Positions 17,320 to 26,579 are shown, counted from the first letter of the stretch. The stretch is DNA of 64,000 nt from Pseudomonas neustonica (GCF_003797945.1 NZ_RKKU01000013.1:1-64000), one strand, 5' to 3'. Numbers and translations: made by a program. The notes: generated by a model from the letters alone, not told the origin.

Positions 17320-18429
17320 TTATTCGAAGATGATGACGCCGCGCGCATTTTTACCTGCCAGCATATCGTCAAAGGCTTGCTGCGCCTGGTCGATGCTATA
17401 GGTCTGGGTTACCAGCTCATCCAGTTTTAGGCGGTTGGCCTTGTACAGGTTGAGAATGCGAGGGAAGTCATACTGCGGACGTGCTGAACCTAACCAGCTA
17501 CCCTTGATGGTGCGTTCATCAGCAGGCAGGGCGAGGGTGGTGATCGACGTTTTGTCCTTGCTGTCGGCCACGCCCACAACCACTACCGTGCCGGCTCGGC
17601 CGAGTGATTTGAAAGCCTGCTCGACTACCTTACCGTTGCCCACGCATTCAAATGCATAGTCGACGCCGCCGCCGCTGAGCTTCTTGATTGCTTTGCTGAC
17701 GTCTTCCACTTCAGAGATATTGACGGTGTGAGTCGCGCCGAACTCCTTGGCCATCTCCAGCTTGCTGGCGTTGGTATCAACCGCGATGACCATTTCAGCC
17801 CCAGCGGTAACACAGCCCTGGATAGCATTCAGGCCGACGCCGCCAATGCCGAACACTGCAGCACGGGAGCCTGGCTCCAGCTCAGCAGTGTTGAACACCG
17901 AGCCAACGCCGGTAATGACTGCGCAGCCGACCAGCGCTGCGCTGGACATGGGTACGTCGCCATCGATTTGGACGCAGTTGTCCACGTGCAGCGTGGCGTA
18001 TTCGGCCATCACGCCGCAGGCGCCAAATACATTGAGATCTTCTCCGTCCTTGCCATGGGTACGCACGGTGCCATCGGGTAGGGTGGTCATCGACTTGCGG
18101 GCGTTCTCACAGAGCACCGGGCGACCGCGCACGCAGTTCCGGCATTTGCCGCACATGGTGATAAAGGTACTGACGACGTAATCGCCTTCTTTCAGCGTTG
18201 TCACACCCTCGCCAACTTCAACCACGATACCGGCTGCTTCATGGCCCAACACCAGCGGTGGAGCGTAAGGAATCTTGCCGGTAGCGGCGGAGTGATCACT
18301 GTGGCAGACACCACAGGCAGCGACTTTGATAGTTACCTCACCGCGTTTGGGTGGGTCCACCGTGATGGTTTCAACGTGAAGTGGTTGACCCCATTCACGA
18401 CAAACAACCGCTTTTGCCTGACGACTCAT
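17320..18429 (-). CDS. Zinc-dependent alcohol dehydrogenase (class III-like MDR)
   Basis: The 369-residue protein is a medium-chain dehydrogenase/reductase. Catalytic zinc ligands are visible as GVCHSD and GHEAAG, and the structural zinc lobe as CGKCRNCVRGRPVLC. The coenzyme fold GIGGVGLNAIQG precedes the acidic residue expected for NAD binding (IAVDTN). It oxidises primary alcohols or hydroxymethyl adducts to aldehydes; the exact substrate cannot be read. A GFA-family gene lies just upstream on the same strand, but the 277-bp gap with an inverted repeat argues for separate control. Confidence 0.9.
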   Translation of the reverse strand: MSRQAKAVVCREWGQPLHVETITVDPPKRGEVTIKVAACGVCHSDHSAATGKIPYAPPLVLGHEAAGIVVEVGEGVTTLKEGDYVVSTFITMCGKCRNCVRGRPVLCENARKSMTTLPDGTVRTHGKDGEDLNVFGACGVMAEYATLHVDNCVQIDGDVPMSSAALVGCAVITGVGSVFNTAELEPGSRAAVFGIGGVGLNAIQGCVTAGAEMVIAVDTNASKLEMAKEFGATHTVNISEVEDVSKAIKKLSGGGVDYAFECVGNGKVVEQAFKSLGRAGTVVVVGVADSKDKTSITTLALPADERTIKGSWLGSARPQYDFPRILNLYKANRLKLDELVTQTYSIDQAQQAFDDMLAGKNARGVIIFE

Positions 18430-18569
18430 TATTTTTCTCCGTTTAGGTCTTTGTGATGTGCGTATCTGGTTTACTCAAATGTACTCATGGGCGCAAGGGG
18501 AAGCTATCAAACGCTGCAAATTTGGTCGCGCGTTACTATTGTCTGCGCCTTTAACTGGTTTTAATTTCA

Positions 18570-18598
18570 AGTGATACGGTTTTGTTTATTGTATCACT
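18570..18598. promoter_or_regulatory. Inverted repeat upstream of the alcohol dehydrogenase gene
   Basis: AGTGATAC and GTATCACT are perfect 8-bp arms whose centres are 21 bp apart, two DNA helical turns, about 140 bp upstream of the dehydrogenase start. The geometry suits a dimeric regulator. It has no T-tract, so it is a poor terminator for the GFA gene. Confidence 0.5.
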
Positions 18599-18706
18599 CC
18601 GCCAATTGACCATGCCAGATGCCAATGCGCTTAACTTTCCTTGGTACCGCGGGCTCAGAAACCACGCGGTTTAGCCGGCGCTAGCCAAACGCTTAAAAAA
18701 GGCTAC

Positions 18707-19126
18707 TCAGGGCTGATACTCGAAGACTTCGACGCCTTCTGGTATTTGAACCCAGTCCTGCTTTTCGCTCACCCAGACATGCCTGGTCGGATTGATCATT
18801 CTTGTATCGTCCAGATTGGAGGGCTTTAGCTTGATAATCCCGGGCTGCGCTGGGCTGTAGTGATAAAGGCGGTTGCCACAGGCGGGACAGAAGGCGGCAC
18901 CATTTACGTTGCCGCTGGCAGCGACGCGGCTCCAGTGAGATAGCGGGCCGTTGAAGGTGAGGTCAGCTTCATCAACGATGGCAGTGATGCTGAAGGCGCT
19001 AGTCGAGAGCTTCTGGCATTCGCGGCAGTGGCAGGCCATTACGGCCTTGGGAGCCGCATGCAATTGATAGGTGACGGCACCGCATTGGCAACTGCCGTTA
19101 ACAGGGTATTGAACGACGTCAGACAT
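18707..19126 (-). CDS. GFA family protein (glutathione-dependent formaldehyde-activating fold)
   Basis: The 139-residue protein starts at ATG 19126 with AAGGAG at good spacing. It has the GFA zinc-binding pattern: GSCQCGAVTYQL, CHCRECQKLS, FCPACGNRLYH. The fold is a small zinc-bearing beta protein named after Gfa of Paracoccus, but most members, probably including this one, do not have proven formaldehyde activity. It lies upstream of a Zn alcohol dehydrogenase on the same strand, which is suggestive of aldehyde metabolism but not proof. Confidence 0.88.
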   Translation of the reverse strand: MSDVVQYPVNGSCQCGAVTYQLHAAPKAVMACHCRECQKLSTSAFSITAIVDEADLTFNGPLSHWSRVAASGNVNGAAFCPACGNRLYHYSPAQPGIIKLKPSNLDDTRMINPTRHVWVSEKQDWVQIPEGVEVFEYQP

Positions 19127-19197
19127 GATGGACTCCTTGCTTGAAGCCGGAAATTATCGCATGCCGCACTGACTCCAGGCACCCAAAGACAGCGCGT

Positions 19198-19506
19198 TCA
19201 GGTGCGCTGGCGATACCGGTTCTTACGCATATCCATGGTAATCAGCGCGAGCCAATAAAAAGCGCTCACCAATACCGGCAGATAAAACCAGCGGGGGTCC
19301 TCAATCGGGAGCCAGTCCAGCGCGCTGAGCAACATCAGCAGCAGCGTCACCAGGTGCAGGCTGCCAGGCACGAACAGTGCACTATCAAGAATACGATTTT
19401 CCAACGAGCTTAACTCGTCACAATTATTGGCAATACCGCAGGCGGCGAAAAACAGCACCATGCTGCCGCCGAGCAACAGCACATTGACTAGCAAAGGAAT
19501 AAGCAT
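19198..19506 (-). CDS. Small hypothetical membrane protein
   Basis: The 102-residue product has three predicted transmembrane helices (about 4-24, 48-65 and 75-92) and a basic C-terminus (MRKNRYRQRT) expected in the cytoplasm. No motif or family is recognised. The start at 19506 has only a weak purine block (GAGACG). It sits alone between the GFA and racemase genes. Confidence 0.6.
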   Translation of the reverse strand: MLIPLLVNVLLLGGSMVLFFAACGIANNCDELSSLENRILDSALFVPGSLHLVTLLLMLLSALDWLPIEDPRWFYLPVLVSAFYWLALITMDMRKNRYRQRT

Positions 19507-19688
19507 AAACGTCTCATGGGGCTCGGGCGGCGGGAGTCCCGTCGTCCAAGCTGGTTGTCCATATCTGGTGATTGTCTACGTCAGCCGTGTTTTAGCCCTG
19601 CCGCTTCTGGGCTACAAGAATAGGCGAAGTTATATGCTGATGCTATCGCAGACTATGCTATTGCGAATGGCTTTAATCACGCTGCTGT

Positions 19689-20381
19689 TCAGTCGCGCAG
19701 TGCTTGATTTACAGCCGCCTCAACGTGAATCAAAGTAGTGTCATACAACGGCACTGAGGTATGTTCGGCGCTGATCAATAAGCCTATTTCGGTGCAGCCG
19801 AGAATCACGCCCTCGGCACCTGCGGCGACCAAATTATAGATGATGCTCAGGTAGCGTTGACGGGAGTCGTCGCGAATCTCTCCGCGGCAAGGTTGCTGAT
19901 AGATAATACGGTGCACATCAGCGCGCTCATCGGCGTTCGGAATCAGCACTTCAATGCCCTGGGCTTCCAGCCGTTCACGGTAGAAGGCTTGCTCCATGGT
20001 GAACGCGGTGCCCAGGAGCCCGATGCGTCTGACTTGAGCTTGCTGCAACACCGCGGCAGTGGCGTCAGCAATGTGCAGCAACGGGATAGTGACGTGTGCG
20101 CCGACATCAGCGGCCACCTTATGCATGGTGTTGGTGGCGATCAATAGAAAATCGGCACCAGCCATTTCCAGCGTGCGCGCCGCCTGAATCAGTATGTCGG
20201 CGGTGGCTTGCCATTCACCTTTGTGTTGCAGTGCCTCGATCTCGGCAAAGTCAACGCTGTAGAGCAACAGCCGAGCAGAGTGCAGACCGCCCAATGCCCG
20301 GTTGATGCCGCGGTTTATCTGCGCGTAATAGGTCTGGGTTGATTCCCAGCTCATGCCGCCAATGATGCCGATGGTCTTCAT
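19689..20381 (-). CDS. Aspartate/glutamate racemase family protein (YgeA-like)
   Basis: The 230-residue product starts at ATG 20381 (MKTIGIIGGMSWEST) with GGGAG before it; a GTG two codons upstream is possible. Both catalytic cysteines of cofactor-independent racemases are placed as expected: one in the TNTMHK neighbourhood, where the YgeA type has T/N-T-M in place of the first Cys, and VILGCTEIG with the second Cys. YgeA-type enzymes show broad low amino-acid racemase activity. That the first Cys is replaced by Thr is seen directly and is typical of this subfamily. It is monocistronic. Confidence 0.85.
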   Translation of the reverse strand: MKTIGIIGGMSWESTQTYYAQINRGINRALGGLHSARLLLYSVDFAEIEALQHKGEWQATADILIQAARTLEMAGADFLLIATNTMHKVAADVGAHVTIPLLHIADATAAVLQQAQVRRIGLLGTAFTMEQAFYRERLEAQGIEVLIPNADERADVHRIIYQQPCRGEIRDDSRQRYLSIIYNLVAAGAEGVILGCTEIGLLISAEHTSVPLYDTTLIHVEAAVNQALRD

Positions 20382-20485
20382 CTGCACTCCCGGTATACGT
20401 GTTAACGAATTCAGAGTCTAGCGCCTTGCTGGGATGACGTAGCGGTACAGGTATTGCTCTTTTTTTGTGATTGAAACAGTGCGGT

Positions 20486-21163
20486 TTACTGGTCTTGCTG
20501 ATCGAGCTGCTGACTGATCTGGCTGTTTACTGTGGGGGCAGGCAAGCCAAGCAGGTGTTTGATTGATGATAGCGCCAGCAGCAGAAAGGCCAGCGCACAC
20601 AGGCGATAGGTCATGCGCGCCCAGCGTTGTCCGGCATTGCGAAAGATGCGATCGACTATGCCAGCGCAGACAACACACCACAGCAGTGAGGAGGCCATGA
20701 AGCCGGCAAAGAAGAGGGCATAATCGGTGAGGGTCGGATCAGCGACGCCGACGGCGCCCATGGCGCTGCCGAGCGCGGCCCAATAGGCCACGTTCTGTGG
20801 GTTGGTTAGCGACAGCAAAACGCCTGCGCGCAGGGCCTTGCGGGCATCGACAGCGGCATTGTTATGGTCAACCAGAAATTCCTGGTTGGCTGCTGTCCAG
20901 GAGTCCCAGGACAGCCATAGCAGATAGGCCGTACCGGCAAGCCCGATAGGAAGCTGCAGGGCTTGCGCCTGCAGCAACAGGCCAACGCCAGCCAACCCGA
21001 GGATTGCCCAGGAGGCATCGCCCACCAGCGAACCTACCTGTACCGCCAGAGCGGAACGGAAGCCGCCATGCACGCCAACTCGAACGGTTTCGGCAAATAC
21101 GGCTCCCGGCGCTGCATTGAATATCAAACCAAGTGCGGCGGCGGTAAAAAGGAGTGCAAGCAT
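20486..21163 (-). CDS. LysE/RhtB family exporter
   Basis: The 225-residue protein has about six predicted membrane helices and the family head LIFNAAPGAVFAETVRVGVHGGFRSALAVQVGSLVGD. It is a likely efflux carrier for amino acids or related compounds; the substrate cannot be told. The start at ATG 21163 has GAAGG upstream. A second LysE-type gene lies upstream on the same strand with ~140 bp between them. The two are not close sequence relatives, so this is not a recent duplication. Confidence 0.85.
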   Translation of the reverse strand: MLALLFTAAALGLIFNAAPGAVFAETVRVGVHGGFRSALAVQVGSLVGDASWAILGLAGVGLLLQAQALQLPIGLAGTAYLLWLSWDSWTAANQEFLVDHNNAAVDARKALRAGVLLSLTNPQNVAYWAALGSAMGAVGVADPTLTDYALFFAGFMASSLLWCVVCAGIVDRIFRNAGQRWARMTYRLCALAFLLLALSSIKHLLGLPAPTVNSQISQQLDQQDQ

Positions 21164-21301
21164 GGCGACCTTCGGTAGTCAAAAACAGCGCGCAATGATG
21201 CCATTGCTGGTTAGGTGGCCCAAGTATGTTTTTGTGAGTGTAGAGAGCTCGTCAGCGGTTTGCTGTGGTGCGGTCTTTTACAGCAGGGCTTGTATGGCCG
21301 A

Positions 21302-21913
21302 TCAGCGGCTGGTCGCTGCCAGGCCAACACCAAAACACATAAAGGTACCGCCGCCCAAACGATTGACTAAACGACCTCCCTTAGGCGATGCCAGCCACTG
21401 GCGGGTGGTCCTGGCCAGACCAGCGTAGATCAGATGAATAATCACTAGTACCAGGCTATAGGTCACCACCAGCAGCGCAAACTGATGAACGTGGGCAGCA
21501 TCGTAATCGACAAACTGCGGCAACACCGAGAGGAAGAAAAATACCGCTTTGGGGTTGGTCAGCTGCAGGCTAAGGCCCTGAATGAACTGTCTGCTGATAC
21601 TGCGGCGAGTGCCTCCGCTTATTTCCACCGGGGTTGCCGGGGAACGCCAGAGCTTGATTCCGAGGTGAATCAAATAAGCAGCGCCGATAAACTTGAGCAC
21701 GGTGAAGGCGAGGGCAGAGGTCGCCAGCAATATACCCAGGCCGGTAGCGGACACACCGGCAACAATGAACGCACCAATAGCGAGTCCCATAATACCGCCC
21801 ACCGCGCCGGACACGCCAAAACGAATAGCGTTGGTTAGTGTCAGCAATACTCCGGGTCCGGGACTCATCACGGTTGCAATGGTAACGATCAGAAATAGCA
21901 AGTAGGCGTCCAT
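21302..21913 (-). CDS. LysE/RhtB family exporter
   Basis: The 203-residue product starts at ATG 21913 (MDAYLLFLIVTIATVMSPGPGVLLTLTNAIRFG), the canonical RhtB N-terminus with the SPGP motif in the first loop. Six membrane helices are predicted. QLTNPKAVFFFLSVLPQFV is the second conserved loop. This is a closer match to the RhtB/LeuE type than its neighbour. Start choice is by homology to the family head; six in-frame codons precede it. No regulator gene is adjacent. Confidence 0.88.
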   Translation of the reverse strand: MDAYLLFLIVTIATVMSPGPGVLLTLTNAIRFGVSGAVGGIMGLAIGAFIVAGVSATGLGILLATSALAFTVLKFIGAAYLIHLGIKLWRSPATPVEISGGTRRSISRQFIQGLSLQLTNPKAVFFFLSVLPQFVDYDAAHVHQFALLVVTYSLVLVIIHLIYAGLARTTRQWLASPKGGRLVNRLGGGTFMCFGVGLAATSR

Positions 21914-22105
21914 GACGGCTCTGCATGTCACTTTGGGATACTGCTGATTCTGCTGCGTAACCTAAAAAAAGAAAATAGCATCTGGGCTGTTTTTTGCCCG
22001 AAAGCTGCATGTTGCTGACAATGCTATCGCGCTTATTTGATTGGCATCGTCAGCGACAAGTACATAGCCATACAACCTTGGTTAGCAGCACGGCGCAATC
22101 AGGGT

Positions 22106-23017
22106 TTACTTGCGCGGCCCGGGGAAAAAGCGGTTGGTACGCTGCTGATAATCTTTGTACTCCGGCCGTTTTTTTACCGAGTAATACTCCGCTGGTACGG
22201 CACCTGTGTAATACACCAAGGTGGTGTACATCACCCGCGAGGCAAACAACAAACCGCCGCCCAGCAGCAACCAAATCATTAGACGCTCGCCTTCGTATAG
22301 TGCAAGCCAGGATGGAATAGCGGCGACTACCAGTGCATTCCAAACCATCCATTCGGCAAAATAGTTAGGGTGCCGGCTGTATTTCCAAAGGCCTGCATTA
22401 CATACCTTATTTGTTTCGCCAGCCGCTTTCATAGCGCGTAAAAACGCATGCTTCTGGTGATCAGCGAGGGCTTCCAAACCAAAAGCCATGAGCCATAGCA
22501 GTAACCCGATCACCTCGAAGATTGACACGCTATTGCTCGGATTAGAGGCGATGATTAGCGCGGGCATCGCCAGAAATGAGGCGTTCCCCAGCCCCTGAAG
22601 AATGCCTTCGACCTGCATGCTCAGTTTGATATTGGTTTTACCCGCGCGCTCCCAGCGGCGCTGCTGAAACGCGTAGCGCGGCAGTTCGGTTTTCAGCTCG
22701 CCGGATCGCCACATGCGCAGGGCATCCAGGCCCATGCGACTGCCTGCGAACACATAAGCGCCGCTGACAATGGCGACGCGTATCGGGTTGCCATCACTCA
22801 GGAAAAAGGTCAGTACACCAATTAGCGTAAGGCCCCAGGGCCAGCCTATATCAACGTATGACATACGTCCGGTTAGCCACGTGGGTAAACAGACGACCAA
22901 CGCAAACAATAACAATTGTAGTAAGCCGTTGGTGAGGCTGATATAGGCTAGCGCATCGGTAGATAGCAGCAAGGCCCAGCCGGCCAGAAAGGGATAGAGC
23001 GGAGAAAGATACTTCAT
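22106..23017 (-). CDS. DUF1295 (steroid 5-alpha-reductase-like) membrane protein
   Basis: The 303-residue product starts at ATG 23017 (MKYLSPLYPF); 18 more upstream codons lack membrane character. It has six or seven predicted membrane helices. The C-terminal signature GLWKYSRHPNYFAEWMVW, followed by YYSVKKRPEYKDYQQRTNRFFPG, is that of DUF1295/isoprenylcysteine methyltransferase-like enzymes that bind a nicotinamide or SAM cofactor in the membrane. The substrate in bacteria is generally unknown. It is monocistronic. Confidence 0.85.
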   Translation of the reverse strand: MKYLSPLYPFLAGWALLLSTDALAYISLTNGLLQLLLFALVVCLPTWLTGRMSYVDIGWPWGLTLIGVLTFFLSDGNPIRVAIVSGAYVFAGSRMGLDALRMWRSGELKTELPRYAFQQRRWERAGKTNIKLSMQVEGILQGLGNASFLAMPALIIASNPSNSVSIFEVIGLLLWLMAFGLEALADHQKHAFLRAMKAAGETNKVCNAGLWKYSRHPNYFAEWMVWNALVVAAIPSWLALYEGERLMIWLLLGGGLLFASRVMYTTLVYYTGAVPAEYYSVKKRPEYKDYQQRTNRFFPGPRK

Positions 23018-23237
23018 TGGTTCGCCTGCTTGATCAAATGGTCGGGCGCTGAGAGCATCAGCACGGGGCATCTAAAGCGGGTTGGGATACACAAAGGCGC
23101 TAGTCGGCCAAGTGGGCGAAAGCAGCTTTCATAACGTAGAGGGGGCTACTCGGAGGCATCCATTCAACAATATCCGTTCAGAGCGTGAAATTGTCGCTTA
23201 TTGTGAGACGTTTTCCAACTATGTTCGGGCTTTTGGC

Positions 23238-23280
23238 CACTCATGGCAGGCAGCGCATTGCGCGCTGCCTGCCATGAGTG
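23238..23280. terminator. Strong hairpin behind panB
   Basis: Perfect 19-bp arms (23238-23256 and 23262-23280) enclose the 5-nt loop ATTGC, nine bases past the panB stop codon. There is no clear T-tract, so it may act as an mRNA 3'-end stabiliser or a terminator. Confidence 0.65.
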
Positions 23281-23288
23281 AACCGATT

Positions 23289-24074
23289 TTAGCGGTTACC
23301 GCTACCGGTGAGCTGGATGATGTTGTTGGGGAACTCCAGTGACTCCACCTCAGCGGTAAAGGCCCGGGCTACTTTGAGAATGGTATCGCTGACATGCGCG
23401 TACTGCTTGGAGAACGGCGGCCAATAGTCGCCCAGCCCCAAGGCATCGTTGATCACCAACACCTGGCCATCACAATCCGGCCCTGCGCCAATACCGATAG
23501 TGGGGATGCCAACTGACTGGCTGATCAAGCCGCCCAGGCTGTAGGGAATGTGCTCTAGTACCACCATAAAAGCGCCCGCTTTTTCGATCAGTTTGGCTTC
23601 ATCGAGAATGCGCTGCGCATCGGCATCGGTATTGCCTACTTTCTTGAATGAGGTCGCGGTCTGCGGCGTCAATCCGGTATGCCCAACAACCGGTATACCG
23701 TTATCGACCAGATGGGCAATGACCTCAGCCTTGGGGCCTTCCAGTTTAATGCTGCTGGCGCCTGCTGCGATCAGCCGTTGCGCACTGATCAGCGCCGTTT
23801 CAGGATCTGTATCGGTGAGATAGGGCAGGTCACCGATGATGTGGGTATTACGCGCGCCGCGGCGCACGGCACCAATGTGATACTCCATATGCTCGAGGGT
23901 TACATCACGGGTGCTCTCAAACCCCATCTCCACCATACCCACGGTATCGCCGACCAGAATTACCGGAACGCCGGCCGCCTCAATGCCGCGGGCAACCGGG
24001 CAGGTGTAGGCGGTCAGCATGGTAATGGGGTGTTTACCCTTGCGGGCAATAAAATCAGCTGCGTGTAGTGTCAT
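23289..24074 (-). CDS. panB: 3-methyl-2-oxobutanoate hydroxymethyltransferase
   Basis: The 261-residue product starts at ATG 24074 behind GGGAGG; the frame continues 34 codons upstream without similarity. PanB motifs are clear: MLTAYTCPVARGIEAAGVPVILVGDTVGMV, DLPYLTDTDPE, IKLEGPKAEVI, VVGHTGLTPQ and IGIGAGPDCDGQVLVINDALGL. It transfers the hydroxymethyl group of methylene-THF to 2-oxoisovalerate, giving ketopantoate for pantothenate and CoA. panC, normally the next gene in pseudomonads, is absent. This solitary gene may therefore be a second panB copy rather than the housekeeping one. Confidence 0.93.
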   Translation of the reverse strand: MTLHAADFIARKGKHPITMLTAYTCPVARGIEAAGVPVILVGDTVGMVEMGFESTRDVTLEHMEYHIGAVRRGARNTHIIGDLPYLTDTDPETALISAQRLIAAGASSIKLEGPKAEVIAHLVDNGIPVVGHTGLTPQTATSFKKVGNTDADAQRILDEAKLIEKAGAFMVVLEHIPYSLGGLISQSVGIPTIGIGAGPDCDGQVLVINDALGLGDYWPPFSKQYAHVSDTILKVARAFTAEVESLEFPNNIIQLTGSGNR

Positions 24075-24628
24075 GATGACGCCTCCCAATTTGCAGGAAA
24101 ACGATGCTGGCTCACGGTGTTGCCCGTAAAACAGGCAGTGGCAGCAAGCCGCATCGTGCTTTTGAGATACCAGCAAACTGGCAATTGCTCAAGCTTCATT
24201 GCTGCGGTTTATGGTGGCGTCTTCCGAGAATAAGTTTGCACGAGCCTGGTCTTTTGCTTCGAGCGCTTGCAACGCGGTGCTTACCAGCGTTTTTCAAGAC
24301 TTTGCTGGTTCGGGTGCCAGTCGCTGTTGCGTTGTTTGCTGGGCTCAATGTCTGGACGGGGTCGCCTTGAGCACGTAGGGTAGCCGTCCGGGTTGGCCTT
24401 GGCAGTGATCTTTTTCGGCTCAATGTGAGTAGCTTTTGGCCCCCGCCATCACTGCGTTTAATACGCCGGACTTTTGCGTTATCCGACCACCCAGCGTGGT
24501 CATCATCTCGCTGCAGACATAACTAGAAAGATGTTCTGTTTTTTGTTTACGCCCCGTGGCGGCCGCTCCTTGCGTGGGATTCTGGCTGCGACAAAGGACG
24601 ATCAGGCTGCAAAGCCTATGGGTACTCA
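24075..24628. other. 554-bp intergenic region, no gene recognised
   Basis: This region lies between the divergent panB and symporter genes. Open frames on both strands have no family resemblance and poor starts. It probably contains both promoters. The long leader of the symporter gene could hold regulatory RNA, but no known riboswitch pattern was recognised. Confidence 0.45.
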
Positions 24629-26281
24629 ATGAACGAAGAAAATTTTTATCAGTTCTCGACACTGACCGTGCTTATCTTGCTGGCAGCCTTTTACGGTGGG
24701 ACCTATCTGCTCACCTTGCTGATCAAGAAGAAAAAGGAAAATACCGACGCCTTCATGGTGTCCAACCATCAGATCGGCTTTGGTCTGGGCGCTGCTAGCA
24801 TGACCGCTACCTGGATCTGGGCTGCATCCTTCTATGGTGCCGCTACCTCAGGTTATACCTACGGTATTTCTGGCCCACTGCATTACGGGCTGTGGGGCGC
24901 CTTGATGATTTTGTTCATCTACCCCTTTGGTCGTCGCTTTCGTGAATTGGCACCGAACGCACACACGCTGGGCGAGCTGATCCATGCTCGGCATGGCTCT
25001 TCCAGTCAGCTTATTCTGGCGTCCTCCAACATACTTGGCAGTATTATCAGCCTGATGGTTAACTTCACCGCTTCGGGTGCGTTGGTTTCCGTGCTTTCGC
25101 CCTTATCGTTCCAGGCTGGCGTGGTGATCGCCGGGGTAGGGGTGCTGTCTTACACCCTCTGGTCGGGCTTTCGCGCCTCCGTCCTCACCGACTTTGCGCA
25201 GCTGATGGCAATGATGGCCGTGGCCATTCTGATCATTCCCGCCGTGCTCTTTGCGCTCGGCGGCCCGCAAACGCTGTCTGATGGTATGAGTCTGTTAACC
25301 CCAGAACAGGCAGACCTGTTTTCCATGGACGCGATTCTCAAGCAGGGCGCACCTTTCTTTGTTGCGGTGCTGGCTTATGCGATTGGTAACCAGACCATCT
25401 CACAACGTTTGTTTGCGGTACGTGAAGACCACATCAAACCGACCTTTATCACCGCCACTATCGGCTACGGGGCAATCGTGATTGGCCTGGGCATGATTGG
25501 TTTGATGGCCTTGATGACCGGTATGAAGCCTATCGATGGCGACATGAACAACCTGATACCGCAAATGGTATCCATGTACCTGTCTCCGGTGTTTATCGGG
25601 CTCTTCTTCATCCTGGTGATCGGTTCGTTGTCTTCGACGGCTGATTCCGATCTCTCCGCCATGTCGGCGATTGTTATGGCTGATGTGTACGGTAAAAACA
25701 TCGCCAAGAACAAACCTGATCCCACCAAAATGCTGTTTATTGGCCGTCTGACCATGATTGTCGCGACCCTGATCGGGGTAATCCTCGCCAGCTTCTCGAT
25801 GGACATCCTGATTATGCTGGTGTTTGTCGGCGCCCTCTGGGGGGCCATTGTCTTCCCGGTGATTGCCAGCTGTTTCTGGGATCGCGTCACTAATCTGGCC
25901 TTCACTTCAGCGGTCATTGCTGGCTTGTTGATGTTCTGCGTCGCGCGCTTTGAGCTGCTGCCAATGGCAGGTTTCATTGCGGTGCTGTTTGAGCTGCTGG
26001 CTGCCGTTGGTGGTGGTGTAGTGCTCGGCCTGATGACCTTTGGCTTCTGCGGCCGCCGTGTTGGCTTGATCGTTGGCGCGCTGAGCGCCATCGGGTTGGC
26101 CTTCCTCTGCGTTGGCTTCCTGCGCGACTACACGGTGCTGCTGGCATCGCTGATGGCGTATGGCGTCAGCACGCTTGTTTGTATCGCTGTGAGCTTGCTG
26201 GGTTCCAGCAAGTTCGACTTTACGCAGATTGATCAAAACGTAATCAATTACGATCCGGCCAAGACTGAAGCACAAGCCTAA
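24629..26281 (+). CDS. Sodium:solute symporter family transporter (urea/DUR3-like branch)
   Basis: The 550-residue protein has about 13-15 predicted membrane helices and the SSS fold. Typical pieces are the early VSNHQIGFGLGAASMTATWIWAASFYGAATSGYTYG, GNQTISQRLFAVRE and SSTADSDLSAMSAIVMADVYGK, the sodium-site helix. Overall pattern and length are close to the DUR3-like group, which imports urea, polyamines or other small solutes. The substrate is not determinable. The start at 24629 has only a weak GGGTA before it. A small hydrophobic ORF follows after a hairpin and appears to be its partner. Confidence 0.87.
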   Translation: MNEENFYQFSTLTVLILLAAFYGGTYLLTLLIKKKKENTDAFMVSNHQIGFGLGAASMTATWIWAASFYGAATSGYTYGISGPLHYGLWGALMILFIYPFGRRFRELAPNAHTLGELIHARHGSSSQLILASSNILGSIISLMVNFTASGALVSVLSPLSFQAGVVIAGVGVLSYTLWSGFRASVLTDFAQLMAMMAVAILIIPAVLFALGGPQTLSDGMSLLTPEQADLFSMDAILKQGAPFFVAVLAYAIGNQTISQRLFAVREDHIKPTFITATIGYGAIVIGLGMIGLMALMTGMKPIDGDMNNLIPQMVSMYLSPVFIGLFFILVIGSLSSTADSDLSAMSAIVMADVYGKNIAKNKPDPTKMLFIGRLTMIVATLIGVILASFSMDILIMLVFVGALWGAIVFPVIASCFWDRVTNLAFTSAVIAGLLMFCVARFELLPMAGFIAVLFELLAAVGGGVVLGLMTFGFCGRRVGLIVGALSAIGLAFLCVGFLRDYTVLLASLMAYGVSTLVCIAVSLLGSSKFDFTQIDQNVINYDPAKTEAQA

Positions 26282-26300
26282 GCTCAATACTAACCATCCG

Positions 26301-26322
26301 CTGGTGCGCAGACGCGCACCAG
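26301..26322 (+). terminator. Hairpin between the symporter gene and its small partner
   Basis: CTGGTGCGC and GCGCACCAG form a perfect 9-bp stem with an AGAC loop, 20 nt after the symporter stop. The absence of a T-tract suggests an intercistronic stabilising or attenuating hairpin. Confidence 0.5.
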
Positions 26323-26341
26323 CCTGATAACAGGGATACAC

Positions 26342-26473
26342 ATGCAAACATTTATCTTGGCGGCCTACGTGCTGGTTTGGCCGTTGGTCTCATTGCTCGT
26401 ACTGGCTGTCATCGGTGTGGCGACGATCAAGGACATTCAAGCGGCACGGCGCGAGAAGCGTGAACTGGTTTAA
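26342..26473 (+). CDS. Small single-pass membrane protein, putative transporter small subunit
   Basis: This 43-codon gene starts at ATG 26342, 6 nt after AGGG. It encodes one long hydrophobic helix (ILAAYVLVWPLVSLLVLAVIG) and a charged tail (KDIQAARREKRELV). Proteins of this size and pattern are annotated beside sodium:solute symporters in pseudomonads and relatives as putative transporter small subunits, and the position 60 bp behind the symporter fits. A stabilising or regulatory role is inferred; no biochemical function is known to me. Confidence 0.72.
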   Translation: MQTFILAAYVLVWPLVSLLVLAVIGVATIKDIQAARREKRELV

Positions 26474-26579
26474 AACGTCGAAAGCACGGGCTTTGGCTAG
26501 CCGACAAGGGGCAAGGGTGGCTATAGTGGCACCATGATCTGCACATCAGACGTTATGCAGGGTTGCCTCAGTAAACATT

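Noticed and set aside
24196-24662. Two minus-strand open frames in the panB-symporter gap
   Set aside because: Basic, low-complexity products without family resemblance, TTG or weak starts and no ribosome site.
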